A stretch of DNA of 64,000 bases from Microbacterium sp. cf046 (GTDB taxonomy: Bacteria > Actinomycetota > Actinomycetes > Actinomycetales > Microbacteriaceae): assembly GCF_900114345.1 (NCBI RefSeq), contig NZ_FOZJ01000003.1:310001-374000 (forward strand), given 5' to 3'. Position 1 is the first letter of the stretch, and each line of letters begins with the position of its first letter. This document shows, piece after piece, positions 8,586 through 16,827 of the stretch. Position numbers and translations under genes: made by a program. Below the pieces are notes generated by a model. It was given only the letters and a program-made list of their open reading frames with translations, was not told the origin of the DNA and did no database searches.

Positions 8586-9581
8586 ATGACCACTACTTCG
8601 ACCAGAGTTATCGTGACCGGCCAGAAGTCGTCACGGCGGGCGCTGCTGCGTCGGGAGCGACCGGAGCACCTGAACCGCCCCGGCCAGAAGGCGCGGCTGC
8701 GCAGGGAATCTCTCGCCGGCTACACGTTCCTGCTTCCGTGGCTGATCGGGTTCCTCGGTCTCACGATCATCCCGATGGCGTACTCGCTCTATCTCTCGTT
8801 CACGAGTTACAACATCTTCCAGCCGCCGAAGTGGATCGGCCTGGACAACTACATCCGGATGTTCACGGATGACCCCGCCTTCATCCAGTCGGCGCAGATC
8901 ACCCTGATCTACGTGCTGGTGGGAACGCCGATCACCTTGATCGCGGCGCTGCTGGTGGCGATGCTGCTGAACTTCCGCGACAAGGGAGCGGGATTCTTCC
9001 GCTCGTCGTTCTACGCTCCCTCGCTCATCGGCGGCTCGGTGTCGGTCGCGATCGTGTGGCGTGCGATGTTCGCCGCCGACGGCCCGGTGGACAACGGGCT
9101 GAGCCTGTTCGGCATCAACCTGGGCGGCTGGGTCGGCAACCCCGACCTCGTGCTGCCGATGATGATCCTGCTGTCGGTGTGGATGTTCGGCGCCACGATG
9201 GTGATCTTCCTCGCCGGGCTGAAGCAGATCCCCAAAGAGCTGTACGAGGCGGCCGAGATGGACGGCGCCGGTCCCTTCCACCGCTTCCGGGCGGTGACGA
9301 TCCCGCTGCTGTCCCCGGTGATCTTCTTCAACCTGCTGCTCGGCCTGATCGGCGCCTTCCAGGTGTTCGCGTCCGCCTACATCATCAGCAACGGCTCCGG
9401 CGGACCCGCAGGCATGACGAACTTCATCACGCTGTATCTGTACAAGCGCGGCTTCTCCGACGGACAGATGGGCTACGCCTCCGCGATCGCCTGGGTGCTG
9501 CTGATCGTCGTCGCGATCATCGCCTTCATCCTCTTCCGCACCCAGCGATCCTGGGTCCACTACTCGGGAGACAGCAAATGA
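8586..9581 (+). CDS. Sugar ABC transporter permease (MalF/UgpA type)
   Basis: A 331-aa inner-membrane permease with about six transmembrane helices, starting after a basic N-terminal extension (residues 1-40). The FLLPWLIGFLGLTIIPMAYS stretch is the usual first helix, and the cytoplasmic EAA loop that contacts the ATPase is seen as ELYEAAEMDGAGPFHRFRAV. It forms a heterodimer with the permease encoded immediately downstream, whose start overlaps this stop (ATGA). The 81-bp gap to the upstream binding-protein gene holds a hairpin and a GGGAGAG ribosome site. The ATPase is presumably a shared MsiK-like protein encoded elsewhere, as usual in Actinobacteria. Confidence 0.93.
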   Translation: MTTTSTRVIVTGQKSSRRALLRRERPEHLNRPGQKARLRRESLAGYTFLLPWLIGFLGLTIIPMAYSLYLSFTSYNIFQPPKWIGLDNYIRMFTDDPAFIQSAQITLIYVLVGTPITLIAALLVAMLLNFRDKGAGFFRSSFYAPSLIGGSVSVAIVWRAMFAADGPVDNGLSLFGINLGGWVGNPDLVLPMMILLSVWMFGATMVIFLAGLKQIPKELYEAAEMDGAGPFHRFRAVTIPLLSPVIFFNLLLGLIGAFQVFASAYIISNGSGGPAGMTNFITLYLYKRGFSDGQMGYASAIAWVLLIVVAIIAFILFRTQRSWVHYSGDSK

Positions 9582-10522
9582 CCACTGCATCCTTCTCCGA
9601 ACCCGCACTGGCGATGGTCGAGAACCAGCTCGACGGCGCCGACCAGACCGGTGCCCCCACCCCTGGTCCGCCGCGCCGCCGCGTGAAGCGCAAGACCTGG
9701 CAGACCGTCGTCTGGTTCGTCGTGCTGATCGCTCTCACCGCGGTCGTGCTCTACCCGCTGGTCTGGCTGTTCCTGTCGACGTTCAAGCCCAACGGCGAGT
9801 TCGGCGTGAACATGGGCTTGCTCCCGGACAACCCCACCCTGGAGAACTACGCCAAGGTCTCCGAAGGCATCGCGGGCGTTCCCATGGCGAAGTTCTTCCT
9901 GAATTCCTTCATCATCGCCGTCGGCTCGGTGATAGGAACCGTGCTGTCCTCGGCGCTGGCCGCGTATGCGTTCGCCCGCATCCAGTTCAAGGGACTCGGC
10001 ATCCTGTTCGCTGCGATGATCGGAACGCTGCTGCTGCCGTTCCACGTGCTGATCATCCCCCAGTACATCCTGTTCAACAATCTGGGCCTGGTGGACACAT
10101 TCGTCCCGCTTCTGCTGCCGAAATTCCTCGCCACCGAAGCGTTCTTCGTGTTCCTGCTCGTGCAGTTCATCCGCCAGATGCCCCGCGACATGGACGAAGC
10201 CGCCCGCATCGACGGCGCCGGACACCTCCGCATCTTCTGGTCGATCATCCTGCCGCTGATCCGCCCCGCCCTGATCACCTGCGCGATCTTCTCGTTCATC
10301 TGGGCCTGGAACGACTTCCTCGGACCCCTGCTGTACCTCACCAGCCCGGAGAACTACCCGCTCCCGATCGCGCTGCGGCTGTACAACGACCAGAGCTCCT
10401 CGAGCGACTTCGGGGCGACCGTCACCGCATCGTTCATCGCGCTGCTTCCGGTGCTGCTGTTCTTCCTCGTGTTCCAACGGTTCCTGGTCGACGGCGTCGC
10501 GACGCAGGGGCTGAAGGGATGA
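9578..10522 (+). CDS. Sugar ABC transporter permease (MalG/UgpE type)
   Basis: A 314-aa permease partner of the preceding protein. A basic N-terminal tail (RRRVKRKTW) is followed by six hydrophobic helices, the first being VVWFVVLIALTAVVLYPL. The EAA loop reads DMDEAARIDGAGHLRIFWSI, and the C-terminus ends in the GLKG tail common in MalG-like permeases. ATG 9578 overlaps the upstream stop by 4 bp and the stop overlaps the next gene, so the three are translationally linked. Function: import of an oligosaccharide together with the lipoprotein at 7200; substrate unproven. Confidence 0.93.
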   Translation: MTTASFSEPALAMVENQLDGADQTGAPTPGPPRRRVKRKTWQTVVWFVVLIALTAVVLYPLVWLFLSTFKPNGEFGVNMGLLPDNPTLENYAKVSEGIAGVPMAKFFLNSFIIAVGSVIGTVLSSALAAYAFARIQFKGLGILFAAMIGTLLLPFHVLIIPQYILFNNLGLVDTFVPLLLPKFLATEAFFVFLLVQFIRQMPRDMDEAARIDGAGHLRIFWSIILPLIRPALITCAIFSFIWAWNDFLGPLLYLTSPENYPLPIALRLYNDQSSSSDFGATVTASFIALLPVLLFFLVFQRFLVDGVATQGLKG

Positions 10523-11178
10523 CCGTGGTCATGAGCCGGCGCGAGCAGAAGGCGGCCCGTCGGGCCGACCTCTCGGGCGCCGGACCGGTGCTCGAGGAGC
10601 GTGCCCCGATGCGCTTCCCCGGAGCCACCGGTGCGTTCGCCCTGTTCGGCGAGGTGCTGCTGACCGGACTGCTCATCGCGGTGGGCGGGCTGCTGCTGGT
10701 CACCCTGCCCGCGGCCCTGGCCGCCGGCATCCGTCACCTGCGCCGCTACCTGAATGCCGAGGCCTCTCCGCAGCGTCGGTTCTGGCAGGACTACCTGAAG
10801 GCGCTGCCCGGTGGGCTCGTCGTCGGCGCGCTGGGGCTTGTCCTCGTGCTGCTCCTCGTGCTCGACATCGACCTCGCCGCATCCGGTGCCCTGCCGGGAG
10901 GCGTCGCTGTCGCGGCCGTCGGCTGGCTCGGTCTCGCGGCCGTGGCCGTCACCCTTCTCGCCGCCGCAGGCGCCTGGGGCCCGGACGCCGGCTGGAGTGG
11001 GGCGATGCGCGGCGTTCCCGCCGCACTCCGCGCCGATGTCACCGGCGTGCTGTTCCTCGTCGCCACTGCTGCCTTCGTGTGTGTTGCGACCTGGATGCTC
11101 GTGCCCCTCGTCATTCCGGCCCTGGGCTGCGTCGCCCTGGCCGTCGTCGCGATCCCGGCACGCCGAAGGCGCCGCTGA
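10519..11178 (+). CDS. YesL/DUF624-like membrane protein
   Basis: A 219-aa integral membrane protein with about five hydrophobic segments and a basic C-terminus (ARRRRR). Its first half resembles YesL/DUF624-type proteins that accompany sugar ABC permeases: the gene position, the first helix followed by LPAALAAGIRHLRRYL, and a conserved loop with a WQDYLKALPGG-like sequence. The biochemical role of this family is unknown; a transporter accessory function is assumed from constant linkage. It overlaps the MalG-type permease gene by 4 bp and ends the transport operon. The family call is by pattern and moderate. Confidence 0.65.
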   Translation: MTVVMSRREQKAARRADLSGAGPVLEERAPMRFPGATGAFALFGEVLLTGLLIAVGGLLLVTLPAALAAGIRHLRRYLNAEASPQRRFWQDYLKALPGGLVVGALGLVLVLLLVLDIDLAASGALPGGVAVAAVGWLGLAAVAVTLLAAAGAWGPDAGWSGAMRGVPAALRADVTGVLFLVATAAFVCVATWMLVPLVIPALGCVALAVVAIPARRRRR

Positions 11179-11218
11179 CGGCGCATTTGCGTCTGCTTCG
11201 TTCGGCATGCCAAACTGC

Positions 11219-11234
11219 TGGAAAGCGTTTACCC
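11219..11234. promoter_or_regulatory. LacI-type operator (site 4)
   Basis: TGGAAAGCGTTTACCC matches the shared operator pattern and lies 45 bp upstream of the GTG of the oxidoreductase gene at 11280. It places the oxidoreductase-DUF993-isomerase-LacI unit under the same regulator as the importer. Confidence 0.65.
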
Positions 11235-11279
11235 AAAGTCTTCCGATGTTGACCGATCCATCCACGAAAGCAGGATCCC

Positions 11280-12500
11280 GTGACTGACACCTCCCTCGCC
11301 CCGGCTCCCGCCGCGACGCCCGACGCCCGTCCCGCCGTCCGTGAGATCGGCATCATCATGAACGGCGTCTCGGGCCGCATGGGGTACCGCCAGCACCTGG
11401 TGCGCTCGATCCTCGCGATCCGCGACCAGGGCGGCATCGAGCTGCCCGACGGCACGCGCGTCACCGTGAAGCCGATTCTGGTCGGCCGCAGCGAGGCCAA
11501 GCTCGCGGAGCTGGCGGCCAAGCACGGCATCGAGGACTACACGGCCGATCTGGATGCCGCCCTCGCCGACCCGCGCTGGGAGATCTACGCCGACTTCCTG
11601 GTGACGAAGGCCCGTTCCTCTGCCCTCCGCAAGGCGATCGCCGCCGGCAAGACGATCTACACCGAGAAGCCCACGGCCGAGACCGCCGCGGAAGCGCTCG
11701 AGCTCGCCAACCTCGCGGCCGCTGCCGGCGTGAAGACCGGCGTGGTGCACGACAAGCTGTATCTTCCGGGGCTGCAGAAGCTCAAGCGGCTGATCGAGTC
11801 GGGCTTCTTCGGCCGCATCCTCTCGGTGCGCGGCGAGTTCGGCTACTGGGTCTTCGAGGGCGACTGGCAGCCCGCGCAGCGCCCCAGCTGGAACTACCGG
11901 GTCGAAGACGGCGGCGGCATCATCGTCGACATGTTCCCGCACTGGAACTACGTGCTCGAGAACCTGTTCGGCAAGGTCGAGACCGTGTACGCGCAGGCAT
12001 CCACCCACATCCCCACCCGCTGGGACGAGAACGGCGAGCCCTACGCGGCCACCGCCGAAGACGCGGCGTACGGCGTCTTCGAGCTCGACGGCGGCCCCGA
12101 GAACGGGCCGATCGTCGCGCAGATCAACTCCTCGTGGACCGTCCGCGTGAACCGGGACGAGCTCGTCGAGTTCCACGTCGACGGCACCCACGGCTCCGCG
12201 GTCGTCGGGCTGTTCGGCGCGAAGATCCAGCATCGGAACGCAACGCCCAAGCCCGTCTGGAACCCTGACCTCGCCGACGACCACGACTACGACGCCGACT
12301 GGGCCGAGCTGCCCGTGAACGACGTGTTCCAGAACGGGTTCCGGCAGCAGTGGGAGGAGTTCCTGGTCTCCTACGTCGAGGGAACCCCGTACGAGTTCGA
12401 CCTGCTCTCCGGCGCCCGCGGCGTGCTGCTGGCCGAAGCGGGTCTCGAGTCCAGCCGCGAAGGTCGCAAGGTCGCCCTGCGCACCCTGACGCTGGAGTGA
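11280..12500 (+). CDS. Gfo/Idh/MocA family oxidoreductase
   Basis: A 406-aa oxidoreductase of the Gfo/Idh/MocA family, longer than the usual 340-380 aa. The nucleotide-binding loop reads MNGVSGRMGYRQH (residues 27-39), a variant of the glycine-rich motif. The EKP motif is at residues 129-131, and the DGGGIIVDMFPHWNYVLE segment carries the catalytic-region histidine. GTG 11280 is chosen because it follows the operator region and fits the N-terminal extension. It heads a unit with DUF993, an isomerase-like TIM barrel and a LacI gene, each separated by a few bases or overlapping, suggesting one catabolic pathway of unknown substrate. Confidence 0.88.
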   Translation: MTDTSLAPAPAATPDARPAVREIGIIMNGVSGRMGYRQHLVRSILAIRDQGGIELPDGTRVTVKPILVGRSEAKLAELAAKHGIEDYTADLDAALADPRWEIYADFLVTKARSSALRKAIAAGKTIYTEKPTAETAAEALELANLAAAAGVKTGVVHDKLYLPGLQKLKRLIESGFFGRILSVRGEFGYWVFEGDWQPAQRPSWNYRVEDGGGIIVDMFPHWNYVLENLFGKVETVYAQASTHIPTRWDENGEPYAATAEDAAYGVFELDGGPENGPIVAQINSSWTVRVNRDELVEFHVDGTHGSAVVGLFGAKIQHRNATPKPVWNPDLADDHDYDADWAELPVNDVFQNGFRQQWEEFLVSYVEGTPYEFDLLSGARGVLLAEAGLESSREGRKVALRTLTLE

Positions 12501-12504
12501 CCCG

Positions 12505-13677
12505 ATGCCCCTGCTGACCCTCCTGGACCCCGAGGGCACGACCTCGACGGCCGAGCTGGCCGAGGCGCCCGCGTTCACCCGCCCGGCCGAACCGCTGCGC
12601 AGCCGTGTCGCGTATGCCGCCGCGCACGTCGTGCCGAAGGTCTGGGCCGACAACACCCCCGGTCAGCCGGCCGAGATCGACTGGGACTCCACTCTGGCGT
12701 TCCGCCGCTCGGTCTATTCGTGGGGTCTCGGCGTCGCCGATGCGATGGACACCGCTCAGCGCAACATGGGGCTGGATGCCGTCGCCACCCGCGAACTGAT
12801 CGCCCGCAGCGCCGAGGTCGCCCGCGAAGAGGGCGGATCGGTCGTGGTCGGCGTCAACACCGACCACATCGATCAGGAGTGGATCGAGCTCGACGCGATC
12901 ATCGACGCCTACAAGGAGCAGCTGCACTTCACCGAGGAGCAGGGCGCCGGGCCTGTGCTCATGGCCAGCAGGCACCTCGCCCGCGCGGCGGCGACCGCCG
13001 ACGACTATCGCCGCGTCTACCGCGAGGTGCTCTCCAGCGCGACCACACCAGTGGTCCTGCACTGGCTCGGCACCGCGTTCGACCCGTCGCTCGCGGGCTA
13101 TTTCGGCTCGACCGATCAGGCCGCGGCATCCGACGTCCTGCTCGACATCATCGGGGAGCACCCCGACAAGATCGCCGGCGTCAAGATGAGCCTGCTGGAT
13201 GCCGACGCCGAGGTCTCGGTGCGCGAGCGTCTTCCCGAGGGTGTGCGGATGTTCACCGGGGACGACTTCAACTACGTCGGCCTGATCGGCGGCGATACGG
13301 TCGGGCAGGGCGACGGGCATTCCGATGCCCTGCTGGGCGCCTTCGCCGCGATCACGCCCGTCGCCTCGGCGGCGATCCAGGCGTTGGACGCGGGCGACCC
13401 CGACCGCTACCTCGCGCTGCTCGGTCCGACCGAGGAGCTCAGCCGGCAGGTCTTCGCTGCGCCGACCTTCTACTACAAGACCGGTGTCGCGTTCCTGGCG
13501 TGGCTCAACGGCCACCAGTCCGCGTTCCAGATGGTGGGCGGACTGCACTCGGCGCGCAGCCTGCCGCACCTCAGCCGCATCGTGGAACTCGCGAACGCGT
13601 CCCACGCTCTCGAGCAGCCCGAACTGGCTGCCGAGCGCTGGCACGGAATGCTGCGCCTGAACGGAGTGGATGCATGA
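12505..13677 (+). CDS. DUF993 family protein (aldolase-like TIM barrel)
   Basis: A 390-aa protein of the DUF993 family, distantly related to dihydrodipicolinate synthase/N-acetylneuraminate lyase-type aldolases. Supporting features are its length, the SWGLGVADAMDTAQRNMGLD block, the GVNTDHID motif, TTPVVLHWLGTAFDP, and GVKMSLLDAD, in which the lysine resembles a Schiff-base position. The activity is not characterised as far as I know. It begins 4 bp after the oxidoreductase stop and overlaps the isomerase gene by 4 bp. By analogy it could cleave or dehydrate an oxidised sugar acid; this is inference. Confidence 0.82.
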   Translation: MPLLTLLDPEGTTSTAELAEAPAFTRPAEPLRSRVAYAAAHVVPKVWADNTPGQPAEIDWDSTLAFRRSVYSWGLGVADAMDTAQRNMGLDAVATRELIARSAEVAREEGGSVVVGVNTDHIDQEWIELDAIIDAYKEQLHFTEEQGAGPVLMASRHLARAAATADDYRRVYREVLSSATTPVVLHWLGTAFDPSLAGYFGSTDQAAASDVLLDIIGEHPDKIAGVKMSLLDADAEVSVRERLPEGVRMFTGDDFNYVGLIGGDTVGQGDGHSDALLGAFAAITPVASAAIQALDAGDPDRYLALLGPTEELSRQVFAAPTFYYKTGVAFLAWLNGHQSAFQMVGGLHSARSLPHLSRIVELANASHALEQPELAAERWHGMLRLNGVDA

Positions 13678-14561
13678 TCACCCCCGATCCGCGCCTTTCG
13701 ATCAACCAGGCCACGATCAAGCACGCCGACCTCGCGACCGCGCTGCGCGTCACCGCGGCGGCAGGGGTGCAGGCGATCGGACTGTGGCGTGAACCCGTGC
13801 AGGAAGTCGGTCTCGCGACCGCGGCGCGCCTGCTCACCGACTCCGGCCTCCGCTTCACGACGCACTGCCGCGGCGGATTCTTCACCCTCCCCGAAGGGCC
13901 GGCGCGCCGAGCAGCGATCGACGACAACCGCGCCGCGATCGAGGAGGCCGCAACGCTCGCAGCCGCCGGCGCCGAAGGGTCCACCCCGATCCTCGTGCTG
14001 GTCGCCGGCGGCCTCCCAGAGGGATCCCGCGACCTCATCGGCGCGCGGGAGCGCGTGCGCGATGCGATCGGCGAACTCGTTCCGGATGCCGCAGCCGCGG
14101 GTGTCACGCTCGCACTCGAGCCCCTGCATCCGATGTACGCCTCGGACCGGGCCGTCGTCTCGACACTCCGTCAAGCGCTCGACATCGCGGCGGATTTCGA
14201 CCCGACCGTGGTCGGCGCGACCGTGGACACCTTCCACATCTGGTGGGATCCCGACGTGCTGAACCAGATCGCCCGCGCCGGGCGCGAGGGCCGCATCGCA
14301 ACCTACCAGGTGTGCGACTGGAGAACCCCGCTTCCGGCCGACGTGCTGCTCGGCCGGCATTACCCCGGCGACGGCGTCATCGACTTCGAATCCCTGACCT
14401 CGGCCGTGCTCGACGCCGGCTATCGGGGCGACATCGAGGTCGAGATCTTCAACGAGCAGATCTGGGCCGACACCCCGGAGAACGTCGTCCGGCGCACCGC
14501 CGAGACCTTCGGCTCGGCGATCTCGCCCCACTTGGCCGCACCCGTAGACTCTGCCTCGTGA
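13674..14561 (+). CDS. Sugar phosphate isomerase/epimerase-type TIM barrel
   Basis: A 295-aa protein of the AP-endonuclease-2-like (xylose-isomerase-like) TIM-barrel superfamily. Visible blocks are an early LSINQATIKHADLATAL, a metal-site glutamate in LALEPLHPMYASD, VGATVDTFHIWWDPD with Asp and His ligands, a YQVCDWRTPL segment and a terminal glutamate in DIEVEIFNEQIW. Proteins of this type epimerise or isomerise keto-sugars or inositol derivatives. ATG 13674 and the stop at 14561 overlap neighbours by 4 bp on both sides. With the adjacent oxidoreductase and DUF993 gene it likely processes one imported sugar. Confidence 0.85.
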   Translation: MITPDPRLSINQATIKHADLATALRVTAAAGVQAIGLWREPVQEVGLATAARLLTDSGLRFTTHCRGGFFTLPEGPARRAAIDDNRAAIEEAATLAAAGAEGSTPILVLVAGGLPEGSRDLIGARERVRDAIGELVPDAAAAGVTLALEPLHPMYASDRAVVSTLRQALDIAADFDPTVVGATVDTFHIWWDPDVLNQIARAGREGRIATYQVCDWRTPLPADVLLGRHYPGDGVIDFESLTSAVLDAGYRGDIEVEIFNEQIWADTPENVVRRTAETFGSAISPHLAAPVDSAS

Positions 14562-15604
14562 GCGACACGACGACGGAGCGGGCTCGCGCCTCGGCGCCGA
14601 CGCTGCATGATGTCGCCCGCGCTGCCGGGGTCTCCCTCGCGACCGCATCCCGAGTGCTGAACGGCTCGACGCGCAAAGTCGCCGAAACGTATCGCGAGCG
14701 GGTCGAGGCGGCCGCCGCCGAGCTCGGCTACACCGCGAACCTCTCTGCGCAGGCCACGGCCCGTGGCACCTCCGCGATCATCGCGCTGCTGGTCGCCGAC
14801 ATCGCCGACCCGTATTTCGGGCAGATCGCAGCCGGCGTGGCCCGCGGTGCCGACGAAGCGGGACTGGTCGTGACGATCGCGATCACGGAGCGCGACCCCG
14901 AACGCGAAGCGCGGCTCGTCCGGGCTCTCCGCGGACAGAGGCCGCGCGGGCTCATCCTGGCCGCATCGCGCACGACCGAGTCGTCCGATCCCGTGGTCCA
15001 GGCGGAGCTCGACGCGCTGGCGTCGACAGGGGGCCGCGTCGTCGCGCTGGGGCCCGGAGCCGGTGAAGTCCGGTCCGTGATCGTCGACAATGCCAGCGGC
15101 GCGCGTGCCCTCGGTCTCGAGCTGGGCGCGCGCGGCTACCGCGACGCCATCGTGCTCGCGGCCGGCGAAGGGGTGCTCACGTCCGATGACCGCACGAGCG
15201 GCTTCACCGAGGGGTTCGCCGCAGCCGGCGGCTCGGTGTCTCGGGTGTACCGCGGCGGCTTCACGCGCGAGTCCGGTTCCGACCTGATGACTCGGGCAAT
15301 AGCCGACGGCGTCGAGCCGGGCACCCTCGTCTTCGCGATCAGCGACGTCGTCGCGATCGGCGCGATGTCGGCCGTACGCGAGGCCGGACGAGTCGTCGGG
15401 TCCGACATCGCCCTGTGCGGCTTCGATGACATCCCCGCCGGGCGCGACGTCACACCCGGGTTGACCACGGTCAAGGTTCCGCTCGAAGACGTCGGCTACC
15501 TCGCGCTGCGCGCGGCCGTCGACGACGAGTGGGATGCCGATGCCGGCCCCCTGCCGCTCGAGGTGGTCGTGCGCGAGAGCACGCCTCTCGTGCCCTCGGC
15601 CTAG
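14558..15604 (+). CDS. LacI-family transcriptional regulator
   Basis: A 348-aa LacI/GalR repressor. The N-terminal helix-turn-helix reads TLHDVARAAGVSLATASRVL (about residues 15-34), followed by a hinge and a periplasmic-binding-protein-like effector domain (AIIALLVADIADPYFGQI onward, with a GFDDIPAG block near the C-terminus). The GTG start overlaps the isomerase stop (GTGA). It is the likely ligand-sensing repressor for the four GGGAAAGCGCTTTCCC-like sites at 4872, 7036, 7092 and 11219, because it is the only LacI gene in that locus; direct binding is not shown. Confidence 0.93.
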   Translation: MSDTTTERARASAPTLHDVARAAGVSLATASRVLNGSTRKVAETYRERVEAAAAELGYTANLSAQATARGTSAIIALLVADIADPYFGQIAAGVARGADEAGLVVTIAITERDPEREARLVRALRGQRPRGLILAASRTTESSDPVVQAELDALASTGGRVVALGPGAGEVRSVIVDNASGARALGLELGARGYRDAIVLAAGEGVLTSDDRTSGFTEGFAAAGGSVSRVYRGGFTRESGSDLMTRAIADGVEPGTLVFAISDVVAIGAMSAVREAGRVVGSDIALCGFDDIPAGRDVTPGLTTVKVPLEDVGYLALRAAVDDEWDADAGPLPLEVVVRESTPLVPSA

Positions 15605-15660
15605 CGGGCGCCACGCGTGGAGAGACGATGCCCGATGACGGCACCGAGCGAAAGGCAGCG

Positions 15661-16779
15661 ATGACGGTCGTTCTCGCCCCCGACAGCTTCAAGGGATCGA
15701 TCGGCGCCGCGGACGCCGCCGAAGCGCTCGCCGCCGGCTGGCGCAGGGTCGCCCCCGACGCGGAGCTGGTGGCACGGCCGATGGCCGACGGCGGCGAGGG
15801 CACCCTCGACGCGTTCGCCGCGGCGATCACGGGCAGCATCCGGATGCCGATCACGGTGACCGGTCCGCACGGGCGCCCGGTTTCGGCATCCTGGCTCCTC
15901 CTCCCGCCGTCCGCCGATGCTCCGGCCGGCACCGGGGTCGTCGAGCTCGCGTCGACGTCGGGCATCGAGCTGCTCGGGGTCGACCTCCAGCCGCTCGATG
16001 CCCACACGGGCGGATTCGGCGAAGCGATCGTCGCCGCGCTCGACCACGGCGTCTCGCGGCTCGTGCTCGGCATCGGCAGCAGCTCGTCCACCGACGGCGG
16101 TACCGGGCTGCTCACGAGCCTGGGTGCACGGTTCGCCGATGACACCGGTGCGCCGATCCCGCTCGGCGCGCGGGGTCTGGACGCCGTCGCGGCCGCGGAC
16201 CTGTCGCGGCTCCGGCCGCTGCCTCCCGGTGGGGTCATCGTGCTGACCGATGTGACAAACCCCCTGATCGGCGCGTCCGGCTCCGCGGCGGTCTTCGGAC
16301 CGCAGAAGGGCCTCACCCCCGCGGAAGTGGCACAGGCCGATGCCGGCCTGTCGCGCCTGGCGGCCGTCTTGCCCGCCGATCCGGACAGCCCGGGCGCCGG
16401 TGCCGCCGGCGGCGCGGGCTACGGGCTGCTCGCATGGGGAGCACGGCTCGTCCCCGGCGCGGCCGAAGTCGCCGAACTCATCGACCTGCGCGGGGCGCTC
16501 GCCGCGGCATCCGTCGTCATCACCGGTGAGGGCTCGTTCGACGGTCAGTCGGCCGCGGGCAAGGCGCCCACCCACGTCGCCGCGCTGGCGGCGGCGGAGG
16601 GCGTGCCGGTCGCCCTCGTCGCAGGACGCATCGCACCGGATGCCGCCACTTCGGGCTTCGCCGCGTCCGTCTCACTGAGCGACCTCGCCGGAGGCGGCGC
16701 AGCCGCGATGGCCGATCCGACGCGCTGGCTGCGCGACGCAGGCGCTGAGCTGGCCCGCGCCTCGGCGCCTCGACCCTGA
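15661..16779 (+). CDS. Glycerate kinase
   Basis: A 372-aa glycerate 2-kinase (GarK/GlxK family), which phosphorylates D-glycerate to feed glycolysis. The diagnostic N-terminus APDSFKGSIGA, ARPMADGGEGTLDAF and the later IGSSSSTDGGTG, GASGSAAVFGPQKG and TGEGSFDGQSAAGKAP blocks are all present. ATG 15661 with AAAGG upstream gives the typical family N-terminus; an in-frame ATG at 15628 would add 11 residues. It follows the LacI gene by 56 bp. Its presence in the locus suggests that glycerate arises from the catabolic pathway, for example after aldol cleavage of an oxidised sugar. Confidence 0.92.
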   Translation: MTVVLAPDSFKGSIGAADAAEALAAGWRRVAPDAELVARPMADGGEGTLDAFAAAITGSIRMPITVTGPHGRPVSASWLLLPPSADAPAGTGVVELASTSGIELLGVDLQPLDAHTGGFGEAIVAALDHGVSRLVLGIGSSSSTDGGTGLLTSLGARFADDTGAPIPLGARGLDAVAAADLSRLRPLPPGGVIVLTDVTNPLIGASGSAAVFGPQKGLTPAEVAQADAGLSRLAAVLPADPDSPGAGAAGGAGYGLLAWGARLVPGAAEVAELIDLRGALAAASVVITGEGSFDGQSAAGKAPTHVAALAAAEGVPVALVAGRIAPDAATSGFAASVSLSDLAGGGAAAMADPTRWLRDAGAELARASAPRP

Positions 16780-16827
16780 TCCGAACAGTCCGTCGGCACG
16801 ACCGGCCGCCTCGCTCGAAGGAGTTCC

